From NCBI GenBank assembly GCA_036346375.1, contig CM070502.1:24646114-24710113 (forward strand): 64,000 nucleotides of DNA. Direction: 5' to 3'. The DNA is from Guadua angustifolia (Eukaryota; Streptophyta; Magnoliopsida; Poales; Poaceae). The notes beneath the pieces are model-generated. The model searched no databases, was not told the origin of the DNA, and was given only the letters and a program-made list of their open reading frames with translations. Below are positions 23,436 to 34,637 of this stretch, piece after piece (the stretch's first letter is position 1; every line of letters starts with the position of its first letter). Made by a program: the position numbers and the translations under genes.

Positions 23436-26256
23436 CTCGAATTATTGGTGACATCAAATCGTCCGAGGAATCTGATTCATTATCGGATTGTTGTTTTTTC
23501 CTCCACTCCTTTGTGACTAGTTTTACAGGCCGCAATTCATTAAAAGCTTGATCTCTCTGTTTTTCTTCTTCAGCTTCTCTCATCTCTTGCGTCCTTAGGC
23601 GTTGGAGCCGTCTGCGTTGTGATCGGCTAAGTCCAGTTGGGCACCATCTAGGCTTAGGTTCGACTGGCTTGCGGATTTTACCAACCAAGTTCTCAGCAGT
23701 CTTTTCATTGTCCTGGCTCAGTGCACCTAACCTTTCTTTTATCGGCCTCTTATGCCCTGGCTCGTCTTGATCCGGCGTTGGCCTAAATAGGCGCTCTTTT
23801 GCCGATCACCTTGGCCCACTCTGTTGCGGGTAATGTTCCATGGGGCATGCTCTTGAGGATGGTAGTGCCATACCCCTTTCCCAGCAAAACTGCCAAAAAG
23901 GACATCTTTCATGAGCTCTTTCTGCGTTGTTTGGCCGATGCAGATTATTTGGCCGAAACGCATTGTTTGGCCGATACGGTTCGTTTGGTTGGCGAAACTG
24001 CTGTATTTGCCGATGGCTCATTCTCTCATACTTCTCAAGCAATTGTGAGAAAGTTGGCCTGGGTTTGAACGCCGGCTTTCTGGGCGGAGATCTTTCGGCT
24101 TTGTACCATCGTCCAACTTGTAATTCCCCTTTTCGTTTTACAGTTCTTGAATTCTTCCCATCTTGATCGGCTTCAATTTGAAGTGAGCCGATCGTTATCT
24201 TCAGTGTTTCCCCTTGCGAGTTTGATTCTATGTTAACTTGCCGCGTCGCCGAGGGTCTTTCATCGGCAATCTGTTTTCCTTTGCCGGAGCACTGAACCAT
24301 GTTGATTGGGAAGGGGTTGACGTCGACTTCCATCGCCGGTTCTTCTGCAAACTTGAGCCGACCATCTTCTATGGCCGACTGTATCTGTTGTCGAAAAATA
24401 TTGCAGTCGTTAGTGTTATGAGAAAAGGAATGATGCCACTTACAGTATCACCGCTTCTTGATTTTGTCGGCTGAAGGTATGGTGTGCCCTTCAGGTAGTC
24501 GTATCAATTTCTCTTGTAATAACATGTCAAATATGCGGTCACACTTTGATACATCAAAAGCGTATTTTACTTCCGACTTACTCCTAGTCGGCTTGAGCCA
24601 CGAACAGACAAGTGGTTTTTTAGAACCCTTTACCCATTCGGCTATATTTACGTCTGCTTCATCTTCAGAAGTTTCACCTGAACTATACTCAACCATGTTC
24701 ACCTTAGCCTTATCTTTTCCATTATTTAATCTAATTTTGTCTTTGAATTCTTTATTTAAATATCGGCTCTCTTGTGCCGATACTCGATGAAGCAGGTGAC
24801 TTAAATCAGTAAATTCTTGTCCAGCAAGTTTTTCTTTAAGCGGGGGAATCAACCCTTGGAAGGCTAAATCGGCTAGTTGGTTATCGTGTAATACCACATG
24901 AGCGGCAAATGATTTCACACTTCTCTAAATCTTCTAATATACTCGAAGTCGATTCACCGAATTTTTGTCGGACAGCACTTAGGTTTGAAATCCTCAACTC
25001 TAAGCTTCCAGAGAAAAAGTATTCATGAAATCGACTTTCTAACTCATTCCAAAAATGGACTGAATTTGGAGGCAGATTGGTAAACCAAGTGAAGGCAGTC
25101 CCTGATAAAGACAAGGGAAAAAGCCTAATCTTCAGTCCATCGGACTGAGCCGCTTCACCGCACTGAGTGATAAACCTTCCAACATGCTCTAAAGTAGTAA
25201 CTGAATCATCCCCTGAGAACTTCGCAAAGTCGGGAATCCTAAAGTTATGGGGATACGGCATGCGGTCAATATAATCTGGGTACGGCTTTCTATAGCCGAT
25301 TGTTTTCCCTTTGGGCTGTAAGCCAAACTGATCCCTTAAGACCATAGAAATCTGATCAGCCCAATTGATGTTGTTGGCCGATGGGATACTAGTGTTTGGC
25401 CAATTACTTTGGGTAGTATCCTGCCCCCCGAGTGTAAACTCGGCTGGTCGGCTTGTTCTAGCCGAGGGATACTGTTGTTGCCACGATTCATATCCATCGG
25501 TTCTGGTAGCCGTAACCTCGGGCAATGGAATAAAAGGCTATGTGTATGTGACTACTTTATACGGAGCCGAATTTCTAGCCTGGGTTGGTCCTTGAGGATG
25601 TTTATAATTTCTATCTAATTCAATCGGCTGAGAAGCCGACTGGACATAGGGAGTCCCTGATAAAGATGGATCTATTTTTGCAGCGTCAGTGTGTGCATAA
25701 ATGTGAGTAATTGGATTTGGGCGAGGATTTGTTGGAGTCAACACGGTGGGTTGGGTCGGCATTAGCGAAGGCGCTGGTGCCGATGCTTTGATTGTGTTGG
25801 CGTTCGAAGCTACAGAGTATACAGGATACGTCGGGAGTGGCCGTAATGGATCCATCAATCCTCCAGATGTAGCCAACTCTTGTGCAATTGTTTTTACGCT
25901 ATTCTCTATCATCGGCTTCAAGGTTGTAACCAAAGCCGACGACTGATTGATCAGAGCATGATGCACAGATTGATCGATCATAGCGGATAACTCGGCTTGA
26001 GCCGGAACATATCGGCTTACCGAATTTGACGTAGCACCAGTGTCGCCGAAGAAGTTCAGTGTGGGCAGCGCCGTCTTCTGCGTAACCCCACGTCGGGTTT
26101 TCTGATAGCAACCCAGCATCAACTCCTCTAAGGCGGCTTTCTGATCTTCGATCTCCTTGCGTTGTTCTGGCGTTAAATCGTCCAAGGTAGGGACGATTAT
26201 GGCATCAGCGTTTACGTCGGCTGGTGCGGTGGATTTGCCTGCAGTCATCTTGTCGA
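23436..26256 (-). pseudogene. Gag region with linker
   Basis: The likely start is MTAGKSTAPADVNADAI at about 26250. A proline/serine-rich N-terminus is followed by the retrotransposon gag core (RIPDFAKFSGDDSVTTLEHVG, then LFPLSLSGTAFTWFTNLPP) at 24881-25300. It continues in another frame (QLADLAFQGLIPPLKEKLAG) to a CKWHHSFSHNTNDC zinc-knuckle-like motif near 24400-24445. Frameshifts lie near 25530 and 24915, and a stop just before the CKWH motif. A charged linker follows to the protease. Confidence 0.88.
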
Positions 26257-26278
26257 TCGGGTCCCACCGGGCGTGCCA
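26257..26278 (-). other. Primer binding site
   Basis: On the minus strand, a few bases after the LTR, the sequence reads TGGCACGCCCGGTGGGAC, the expected form for a site complementary to a tRNA 3' end (TGG start). I did not identify the tRNA. Confidence 0.75.
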
Positions 26279-26284
26279 AAAATG

Positions 26285-26920
26285 TGTTGACACCAAAAAC
26301 TTGACGGAGGGTTTTCAGCCTCAACACACCGGACGAACACCGGGTTCAATGTGCGCGAGCGTGCCAATCGATTTGACCCTGCAATCAATAAGGAAAATAT
26401 AGTGAATTTTAATCAAGCCGATCCTTAGGACGAATCGGCTAAAACCGAAAATCAGCTACAAAGCCGATTTAGAAAGGTAACTAGATTAGCCGATTAAGAC
26501 TAATCCGAGGGTAAAAGGTAGATCGATTCTGAAAAGGCGATGCGCAACAAGACAGAACAAATCAAACCTGAAAAAGCCAATGACGATCAAACAATCGGCG
26601 ATACGCAACTTTATTTGATCGATGTCGACTTACAGAGGAAAGATTACAATGCTAAAAGACTAAGAACTACGGAAAGCTTAAAAACCGGTAGATATGTTGA
26701 TTGCGGATGTCCTTCTTCATGCGTACGACGCGCCTTATATACCCTCAAGCCGATCCGAATCCTGATCTAATACGATAACATGATCCGAATCGGCTTTGTA
26801 GTTTCCTATTTGGACTCTATTTCCAAGTATCGTCCGTACGCTATCCAAATTCTCGTGTTGCATCCAAACTCGTGCTTCTTTGCTGATTCTTATCGTATTT
26901 TCCAAAAACTGGTGCAAACA
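26285..26920 (-). repeat. LTR, right (5' LTR of the element)
   Basis: 636 bp, about 97% identical by eye to the LTR at 15342-15981, with differences clustered near the GAAAGCNNAAAAAC segment and the following bases. Confidence 0.96.
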
Positions 26921-26925
26921 GTTAT

Positions 26926-27356
26926 TTTGCAAATGCACTTGTGGACAACTAATTTTTGTAAAAAGTGAGATAAAAGGGTAGATAAGCACAGTGATTTGCA
27001 ATCACATGCGCACGTGCGAAGTACACTTCCATGAAGTGGTCACTTTTTATAAACTTTATTTACTTTTTTATTGCTAATTTAGCTCTCTTTTCAAACGAAA
27101 TTGCAAATATAACACTGTTTACAACACCTACGCTTCCTTACCCAGAAGGTCACCCTAACCTCCCGACACCGCGGTAGCGCCTCTGTGTTTCGCTTGGTCA
27201 GAGCAAAGACATTAGTCGCAGCTCCTTCCGTGCTCTCCGAGCACTACAACGTCTACTCCCGCGTTTGTTTATTTGTGGGAATAAATATGCAAAAACTAGG
27301 TAGGCGAGCCAGCAATGCAACGATTTCCACTTCTGTCGTAGGATTGACACTACTTA
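26926..27356. other. Unit C flank continued after the retrotransposon
   Basis: No gene seen. Collinear with 31521-31948 of unit D, confirming that the retrotransposon interrupted a duplicated segment. Confidence 0.65.
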
Positions 27357-27570
27357 GAGCCTGTTTAGAGAAGCTATAGTTTTTCTAAAAAGCTACTGTA
27401 ACATTTTATAAGAGACTATTTAATAAATAGCTAATTTCTCTTAACAATAAATTGTAAAAGTAGGTTCAATCCAGCTTTTTAGCTTTTAGTTTATATAAAA
27501 ACCACTTAAAAATTAAACTATTTAGAGAGCTTTTTAAAAACTAAAACCAACTTCAAACCCAAACAAAACC
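27357..27570. mobile_element. Tourist-like MITE upstream of the duplicated MIR444 promoter
   Basis: Starts GAGCCTGTTTAGAGAAGCT, ends ...AAACCCAAACAAAACC, with TTA on both sides. The same element is at 31949-32163. Confidence 0.7.
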
Positions 27571-28088
27571 TTAGGCGGACGATACGCACAAGCGGCAAGA
27601 TTTTTTTGGGCAGTTTTTCGTCGGCATGGAGCGCGTGGCCTGGCTGCACGGATAGGCGGATGCGGCGGAAGCCGGGTCGGGTCGGGCGGGGGCGACGTGG
27701 CCCAAGCTGGAACACTCCTCCGCTGCGTATTTTAATCCCGGAAAAGCCCTAGATATTTTGGCTCCTCCCTCTATAAAGATTGAAGGGAGCACCGGCGGGA
27801 GGCGACACATCCGGTCTCCCCGTGAAGGCCCAAAATCCTACTCAGTTTTCGCTTGCCTTCTTCTGTAGCCTCCTCGTCCTTGTGTTCCATCTATTCCGTT
27901 CCATCTCTCCGCGCGCGCGACATGTGTCTCGTTGCCTCGCTTGCCTTCGACTTCGCGTGGCATGCCCAGCTTTCTCGTCGTGTCGCTCGAGCTTAGCGCG
28001 ACCACGCCCTCCTTTCCTCTCCTCTCCGCGCCAGCCACGCCGCTGCGTCAAGCTTAGATCCCCCCGCCTTTCCTTGCTGCGCGGCGGC
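27571..28088 (+). promoter_or_regulatory. Duplicated MIR444 promoter and leader fused upstream of CNR copy D
   Basis: Near-identical to 32164-32690, the region in front of and including the first MIR444 exon. It contains CTCTATAAAGATTG, a good TATA box, at about 27770-27783. The MIR444 copy has a 7-bp deletion here and reads CTCTATGAAGG. It ends in GGCGCCTCGCCG and then continues directly into the CNR leader (AATACGCGGCCCGG). The breakpoint word GCCTCGCCG is shared by the CNR leader in copies A and C and by the MIR444 leader. I infer that this segment supplies the promoter and the first part of the 5' UTR for CNR copy D. Confidence 0.8.
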
Positions 28089-28234
28089 GGCGCCTCGCCG
28101 ATAAATACGCGGCCCGGATCCAGACCACCCACCGCTCGGTCTCTCGCCACCGGTAGTGGGGTAGTTTCTTTTTGTTTTATTCCTTTTGTTTCCGCGGAGA
28201 GGTTTGGGTGCCTCGCCGGCCAGTGCTGCGCGCC

Positions 28235-30134
28235 ATGTACTCGAAGCCGGAGGATGTCGCGCCGCCGTTGGCGACGGGCATCCCCATGAGCGGCGCGGGC
28301 GGCAGCACGTACTACCAGGTAGCCGGCGCCACCGCCTTCGCCGTGCAGGCGCAGGCGTCGCTCGCGGAGTGGTCCACCGGCCTCTGCGACTGCTTCGACG
28401 ACTGCGGAAACTGTAAGACCGATCGATCGGAAGCGACCATGTAAAATTCACATGTACGCATGCTTCTGTGCTGAATCGTGCCACGCGTATGCATGTACGC
28501 GTGTATGAGCTGTAGGCTGCGTGACGTGCCTGTGCCCGTGCATCACGTTCGGGCAGATCGCGGAGATCATCGACCGGGGGTCGACGTCGTGCGGGGCGAG
28601 TGGGGCGCTGTACACGCTCATCATGCTGCTCACGGGGTGCCAGTGCATCTACTCGTGCTTCTACCGCGCCAAGATGCGCGCGCAGTACGGACTGCAAGAG
28701 AAGCCGTGCGCTGACTGCTGCATCCACTGCTGCTGTGAGCCCTGCGCGCTCTGCCAGGAGTACCGCGAGCTCAAGAAGAGAGGATTCGACATGCACCTAG
28801 GTACTGACATACCTTAACCCTCACCTGCCTATGCCCAAATGGCTGGGCGCCTTCATGCCTTGCCGCGCAAACAAACATTACAACACGTTCGGCTTCTAGG
28901 ACGTTCATAGACGCCTTAGGAAGTGTAACAGTTGAAAATCATTACTTATCTATAGTTTTCTATATCTTGTTTTTTTTAAAAAAATCTAGCCTCTCACATA
29001 TGTATTTTAAAATTTGTTTCCCTCCTCACCGCGAAAGACTCTGCCGGTAATAACTATCCCCTACCACGCCTGTGGAGTGCGGAAGCTGACTAGCAGCATG
29101 GCAGGAACTCGTTGCCACGCCTGGGTAGCGTGGAAGTCACCCTTCCGCGGTGGACCATACTGCTCTCGCGGTTTATCGAGCTCCTGGGGCGTCGACTAGC
29201 TTCTACGTACATTCTCCGAACGCGGTAGGAGACATGTGTCGGTTGTTGAGCCTTCCACGGTGGGGGAGGGTCTAAATTTATAAATACACTTGCGGGAATA
29301 GATTTGCAAAAAATAAGATACAAGTGTTGGATAAACCATGTTTCAACGTGTTTTAGCGAAAGTACTGTACATATGTCCTGATCAAGGCTTCACGACGGTG
29401 AATTTTCACAGAATTTCACGAAAGATTTCTTTAATTCGATCTTTCGCCTGTGCCGCGTATCTGAAACAGGTTTCGACACAGGGCGCATCAGGACATCGGT
29501 AAGAATGCACTAATGTCGTACTCATACGTCATCAGTGCATATATATTTCGGATGGATTGGTCATGGGAAGCTTTGTTTAATTTAGTCCGAACCGTACTTC
29601 ATTTGTTTATAAATATAAGGTAAATGATTTTGTTTATAAATATAAGACTTACATTAATACATAGGTTTACTTATACCTCATATTTATTATTCCTCAACTT
29701 TATGTATCTAATAATTACCTCAAAGTATTATCTGAAAGACAATTAAGTGAGGTATTTATGTCATTTTCTTTTCAATTTCACTGCTTTCTTAATCTCTGTG
29801 TAAAGTCAAAATACGCTATATATTTTCTAAATAGAGTGAGTACCGTTCTATCATCTTTTTGAGCAATTACACAGAATGCAGTTCGATGGTCGATCGGTCA
29901 TTTGCCAATCAGTCACCGCTAATGCATTTGATGATGATCTGGTGGCTAGTGCTAGATTACTGGGTCACTACTGTAGGCACTGGTATCGTTATTTATCGAG
30001 CTCGTGTACGTAGTACTAGTAGCAGGTGCTAATGTTGCCATCGGTTTTGTGCAGGATGGCATGCAAACATGGAGAGGCAGGGACGCACTGCGGCGACCAT
30101 GCCACCCCTCCTGCACCCAGGGATGACCCGTTGA
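28235..30134 (+). CDS. CNR: Cell number regulator / PLAC8-domain protein, intact, three exons
   Basis: Exons are 28235-28412, 28516-28800 and 30055-30134, giving 180 aa. The donors are CT|GTAAG and AG|GTACTG; the acceptors are TGTAG and GTGCAG; the phases agree. The protein starts MYSKPEDVAPPLATGIPMSG. The PLAC8 domain (about residues 48-155) has the CNCF/CDCFDDCGNCC motif, the CLCPCITFGQIAEIIDRG block, a hydrophobic membrane segment (ALYTLIMLLTGCQCIYSC) and cysteine-rich CADCCIHCCCEPCALCQEYR. It ends LKKRGFDMHLG-WHANM...HPGMTR, as in maize CNR2-type proteins. Members of this family sit in the plasma membrane and influence cell number and organ size, or metal transport. It is the only undamaged copy of four in the window, and its upstream region derives from MIR444. 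Confidence 0.97.
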
Positions 30135-31948
30135 TTCATGCCGTTCGCTTATTCGGTCGTCTCTCCTAAATAACGCGACGTTATATTTCACTCTGTGAAT
30201 AAGATGTTCGATCACTGGATGCGTACGTGTAATTCTCCTACGGGTTTGTAAAACAATAACAAGTCTGAAACATATGTTGCATTGTACACAAGCTTGTTGA
30301 ATCGAAGTTTATGAAGTCTGAACATCATCCGAGGTTGATTCCCAAAAGCGTCGAATGGTCGCACAAACGCCCTAACACCAGCTCAGCCTGGGCCCAGGTT
30401 TGGCATGGTTACCGCGCTAGTCAGGCCTCGTGTTTTGCACTTTCAATGGTTGGTTTGGTTCAGTGCAAGAGCTCTGGATATGGCTCAAGAGCCACACTGC
30501 CCCTAGGCTAGACTGGGTGTGTGCAACGAAGAAATCTACTATTGCCAGGACTGCTTCCTGTGGTTTTAGCGAGCGATGAGCTGGATGCCTTTGGTTCCGT
30601 TTTTATTTTTCAAAGTTTGCCTTTTCTATTCGAACGGTAATAAGCAAATCTAGTCACTTTCTAATCGCAGAATCAGTAGCATGTATTTATTATATACCCC
30701 TCTATCATGGCAATAGATTTGCTGTGCTTTTATTATGTAGCAGATGAATATATGATGATCTCATTATGCAATAGATGATATAGGCTGTTTTTGAATAATT
30801 TTGCGGGCTAAGAAGGTGGCTAGACTTATAATTTAATTAGGAAAGAAGCAAAATATAAAAAAAATATGAAAAAAAAATTAGAAGCAAAGAAGCCATGGCC
30901 CGCTGTACTGGTGCTAGTACAGTAGTAGTACCACTAGGCAATTTGATTATTCATTACGCACATGGCTGTCTGCGGCGGAGGCCCGCTGTGCCGGTCGTGT
31001 TTGGCTCCGGCAACCAAGGGAAACGTGTCGGCACATGGGGACATCCACCTCCTCCATCCGACGGACAGCATTCGTGCGTCGAAATCCAAGTGGGCTACTA
31101 CAAGCAGCAGCCCATGTAATCGCGAACACTTCGCTTATATAGCGCCACGTATCTCCCTCTCTCTTTCTTTTTTATTTACAAAACTTGATACCATAAATAT
31201 ATTTGTAAAAATGATTCCCACCATAAAAACTACGGAAGGCAATATATATCCCCTGTCCAGCATGAAAGCGTAGGAGATGGCCGACACCACGCGGATAAGT
31301 ATGCGTGGGCAAACGCAAGGGAGAGGATGCGAGGGTGGGAGGCCGAGCTCAAGAAACCTTATTACCGTTGTCTAGTAGCATAGTATGCATCCTCCTGTAG
31401 TTTTCGGGAGCGGTAGCACGTCCTTCAACGCTGTCACGATGTCGGCCACCTTCCGCACTTTCTAGGTACGGTAGGAGATAGGTGTCACATGTCACACCTT
31501 TCACAGTGAGATAGAGTTATTTTGCAAATGCATTTGTGGACAACTAATTTTTGTAAAAAAGAGATAAAGGGTAGATAAGCACAGTGATTTGCAATCACAT
31601 GCGCACGTGCCAAGTACACTTCCATGAAGTGATCACTTTTTATAAACTTTATTTACTTTTTTTATTGTAAATCTAGCTCTCTTTTCGAACAGAATTGCAA
31701 ATATAGCATTGTTTACAACACCTACGCTTCCTTACCCAAAAGGTCACCCCAACCTCCCGACACCGCGGTAGCGTCCCTCCCTTTGACTGCATTACCGAGC
31801 AAAGACATTAGTCGCTCATTCGTGCTCTCCGAGCACTACAACGTCTGCTCCTGTGTTTGTTTGTCTGTGGGAATAAATGTGCAAAAACTAGGTAGGCGAG
31901 CCAGAATAGCAACGATTTTCACTTCTGTCGTATGACTGACGCTACTTA
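30135..31948. other. Downstream flank of CNR copy D
   Basis: No gene supported. Collinear with 13959-15341 plus 26926-27356 of unit C. It holds the 3' UTR of the CNR gene, AT-rich sequence, and the uninterrupted insertion site of the unit C retrotransposon at 31516-31520. Confidence 0.6.
31516..31520. other. Empty site matching the unit C retrotransposon insertion
   Basis: A single GTTAT sits between GAGATAGA and TTTGCAAATGC, exactly the sequences that flank the two GTTAT copies at 15337-15341 and 26921-26925. Confidence 0.95.
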
Positions 31949-32163
31949 GGGCCTGTTTAGAGAAGCTATAATTTTTCTGAAAAACTACTGTAACATTTTA
32001 TAAGAGACTATTTAATAAATAGCTAATTTTTCTTAACAATAAATTACAAAAATAAATTCAACCTAGCTTTTAACTATTAGTTTATATTAAAAATTACTTA
32101 AAAACTAATTTATTTAAAGAGCTTTTTAAAAACTAAAACTAGCTTTAAACCCCAAACAAAACC
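31949..32163. mobile_element. Tourist-like MITE upstream of MIR444
   Basis: Starts GGGCCTGTTTAGAGAAGCT, ends ...CCCCAAACAAAACC. Duplicate of 27357-27570. The right-hand TTA has become TTT. Confidence 0.7.
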
Positions 32164-32400
32164 TTTGGCGGACAATACGCACAAGCGGCAAGATTTTTCT
32201 CTGCAGTTTTTCGACGGCATGGAGCTCGTGGCCTGGCTGCACGGATAGGCGGATGCGGCGGAAGCCGGGTCGGGTCGGGCGGGGGCGACGTGGCCCAAGC
32301 TGGAACACTCCTCCGCCGCGTATTTTAATCCCGGAAAAGCCCTAGATATTTTGGCTTCTCCCTCTATGAAGGGAGCACCGGCGGGAGGCGACACATCCGG
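32164..32400 (+). promoter_or_regulatory. MIR444 promoter region
   Basis: GC-rich segment with GGTCGGGTCGGGCGGGGGCG near 32270 and CCCTAGATATTTTGGC near 32340, ahead of the first transcribed segment. The TATA box seen in the duplicated copy (27770-27783) is missing because 7 bp are deleted here. The start of transcription is not known. Confidence 0.6.
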
Positions 32401-32818
32401 TCTCCCCGTGAAGGCCCAAAATCCTACTCAGTTTTCGCTTGCCTTCTTCTGTAGCCTCCTCGTCCTTGTGTTCCTTCCATTCCGTTCCATCTCTCCGCGC
32501 GCGCGACATGTGTCTCGTTGCCTCGCTTGCCTTCGACTTCGCGTGGCATGCCAACTTTCTCGTCGTGTCGCTCGAGCTTAGCGCGACCACGCCCTCCTCT
32601 CCTCTCCTCTCCGCGCCAGCCACGCCGCTGCGTCAAGCTTAGATCCCCCCGCCTTTCCTTGCTGCCCTGCGGCGGCGCCTCGCCTCGCCGTTGGATCCTC
32701 TCGTGAAACCCCGTCTCGTTTCGGCTCCACGCTCTCCTTCTACCAAAGCCGCCCCATTCTCCTGGCCTAGCAAAATCGCAGCGGATCCTTCGCTTCGCCG
32801 TCGCTCGTGCGGTCTCAG

Positions 32819-34637
32819 GTGAGCGGCAGAATCGTCTCCCCCTTTCCTTGCCGTCAGCTATTCAGTTTCGGACTGTTTGTGCCCGTACATGGTGTTGTTA
32901 TCACTCGCATTGGAGGCACCGATGGATCACGGTGGGCGTTTCCACGTTCTAGGACGATGGGACAAGTTCAGCTTCCTGCAGTTTGGATTTTGTATGTGTG
33001 GATCTAGGAATTTTGCGCTTGCCCTTCGCGGTGTAGGCTCTAGCTAGGGCTTATGTCATATGTGATTGTGTAGTTGTTTGCAGACATGCCAGCGAATTAT
33101 GGGGGATTTTGGGGCCTGAGATCACAATGCCAGGGAATTGTACACATTTTCGAATTTGGTTATCTAGAGCGGCCGAGGATGTGTGCTTGTTGAGGCGTTT
33201 GGAGGCCGTATTAGAGCATAGAATCCTTCCGGCAAATGGTAAATTTTGCCTGTGCGGGCTTTAGCAATCCGGTTATTGCGTTGGATTGTGTATGTTTACT
33301 GTCTGGTTTCATAATACACATTTAGGACAGTAATCAGTATGGTGAAGCATGCATTTGGTAGTGTGTTAATAACAAGGACGGAATTTTGATAAGTTTCACA
33401 ATATAGAAATTGTTGTATTTGTGGGTAAGCAAGTCAGCCTGAAGTAGAACACACAAACAAATAAACAATTATGTAAATGTTGAGGTAGCATATATACGAT
33501 TGTAGATTACATAATTGCCCCTTAAATATCTTTTTGATATATGCAGTAAATTTATGGACAAAGCCTACCATGTTCAGTAGCATTGCATCTCGGGTATTTG
33601 TTTGTTTTTACTGGCAAAAAAGACTGTAGTACACAATGTATGCATACTGAGTAGAAATGCAGGCATCTCCTAGATAAGGTACTTTTGGTTGCTTTATTTA
33701 CTGCTATTTTGTGCAATGCCTGACACATCTTGTTTCATTATTTTGAATGGCCATGTTAAGTCTCTGTCCTTATTTCAAAATGTGATGTACCTAAAGAACC
33801 GCATTGATAACATTGGAAACATTAGGGTCAAAGGTTGCTCTCTATTTCACTGCTTACATCATGCTTCCATATAGTGTTCCTGGTTTCACTGCAAAGATGC
33901 CGGAGTTATATGGACTTTGGGAACTGAGATTGTAGAGTAATTATAATTTGGTGAACCGGAGTGGCGGAGGATGTGTGTTTGTTTCGGGCATTTGGAGAAA
34001 TTAGATTCAAAGAATATAATCATTTGGAGGATGTGTGTTTGTGCAGGTTTTAGAAATTTCAGTTATTGTGTTGGATTGTGTGTACTGTATGTTTTTCAAC
34101 TTTCCATAATGCACATTTAGTACACCTATCAGCATGCTGAGCCATGCATTTTTACTATTTTAATATTTTTACTGTTTTCAAGGGAAAGATTCGCAAATTA
34201 ACTTTACTTTGAGAAAATTTTGTATGGTATCAATAGATGGTGTGAGGAAGTGTTCATATGCTGTTGTTTTTCCTTACAGGAGTTACTTTTTTCACTAAAG
34301 AGGCCCTTTAATCGTATGTGCAAACTTGGTGTTTGAATAACAAACTCATGGTTTACTGTTTCCCTATGTTGATTACGTTACATTAGTTGCAATAGCATTA
34401 AAGAAAAAACTGTTACCTCACAGCATGTAGAGAAGTTTAGTTAGGTGGACGGTGGATTTTTCTACCCGAGAGTCAAATTTTTGGTGTATCCAATATCTAC
34501 ATGCTATGGAGTTAGGTAGTCCTTGAGAATTGCGCCTGGTTATGATTTCGCTGATCTATTTGTTTTTATTAGTAGCAGTTACTTCAGCTCCCACTTCCAA
34601 ACTGTTGATCTACATTCTACCTGTTGTTTCGTGACAG
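32819..34637 (+). other. MIR444 intron 1
   Basis: No ORF or repeat of note. T-rich plant-intron composition between donor GTGAGC and acceptor GTGACAG. Confidence 0.65.

Larger units (their letters stand above)
15342..26920 (-). mobile_element. Full-length Ty3/gypsy LTR retrotransposon, Tat-lineage type, with antisense gene
   Basis: Two direct LTRs (15342-15981 and 26285-26920) both begin TGTTGACACC and end GGTGCAAACA. They are flanked by a perfect 5-bp target duplication, GTTAT (15337-15341, 26921-26925). Unit D keeps the empty site with one GTTAT at 31516-31520. Gag, protease, RT, RNase H, a second archaeal-type RNase H and integrase lie on the minus strand in that order, which places integrase last (Ty3/gypsy). 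The second RNase H is a Tat-lineage mark. Between integrase and the far LTR is a multi-exon gene on the opposite strand. The gag-pol frame is broken in many places. By eye the LTRs differ at roughly 20 positions, so insertion is fairly recent. Confidence 0.97.
11208..28088. repeat. Tandem segmental unit C (split by an LTR retrotransposon)
   Basis: It begins at the same CACTA-internal junction as unit B. It ends at 28088, where MIR444-leader sequence abuts CNR-leader sequence. Without the 11,579-bp retrotransposon and its 5-bp duplication, the part from the CNR leader (about 12213) to 28088 is about 4.3 kb and collinear with unit D. Confidence 0.85.
28089..32690. repeat. Tandem segmental unit D
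   Basis: About 4.6 kb from the CNR leader to a point inside the MIR444 leader. Collinear with unit C minus its retrotransposon. It holds the intact CNR gene and has no private insertion that I can see. Confidence 0.85.

Noticed and set aside
27780..28289. 169-aa ORF upstream of CNR-D and its counterpart at 32351
   Set aside because: It starts with TTG, has low-complexity R/S-rich content and lies in the inferred leader. I treat it as 5' UTR.
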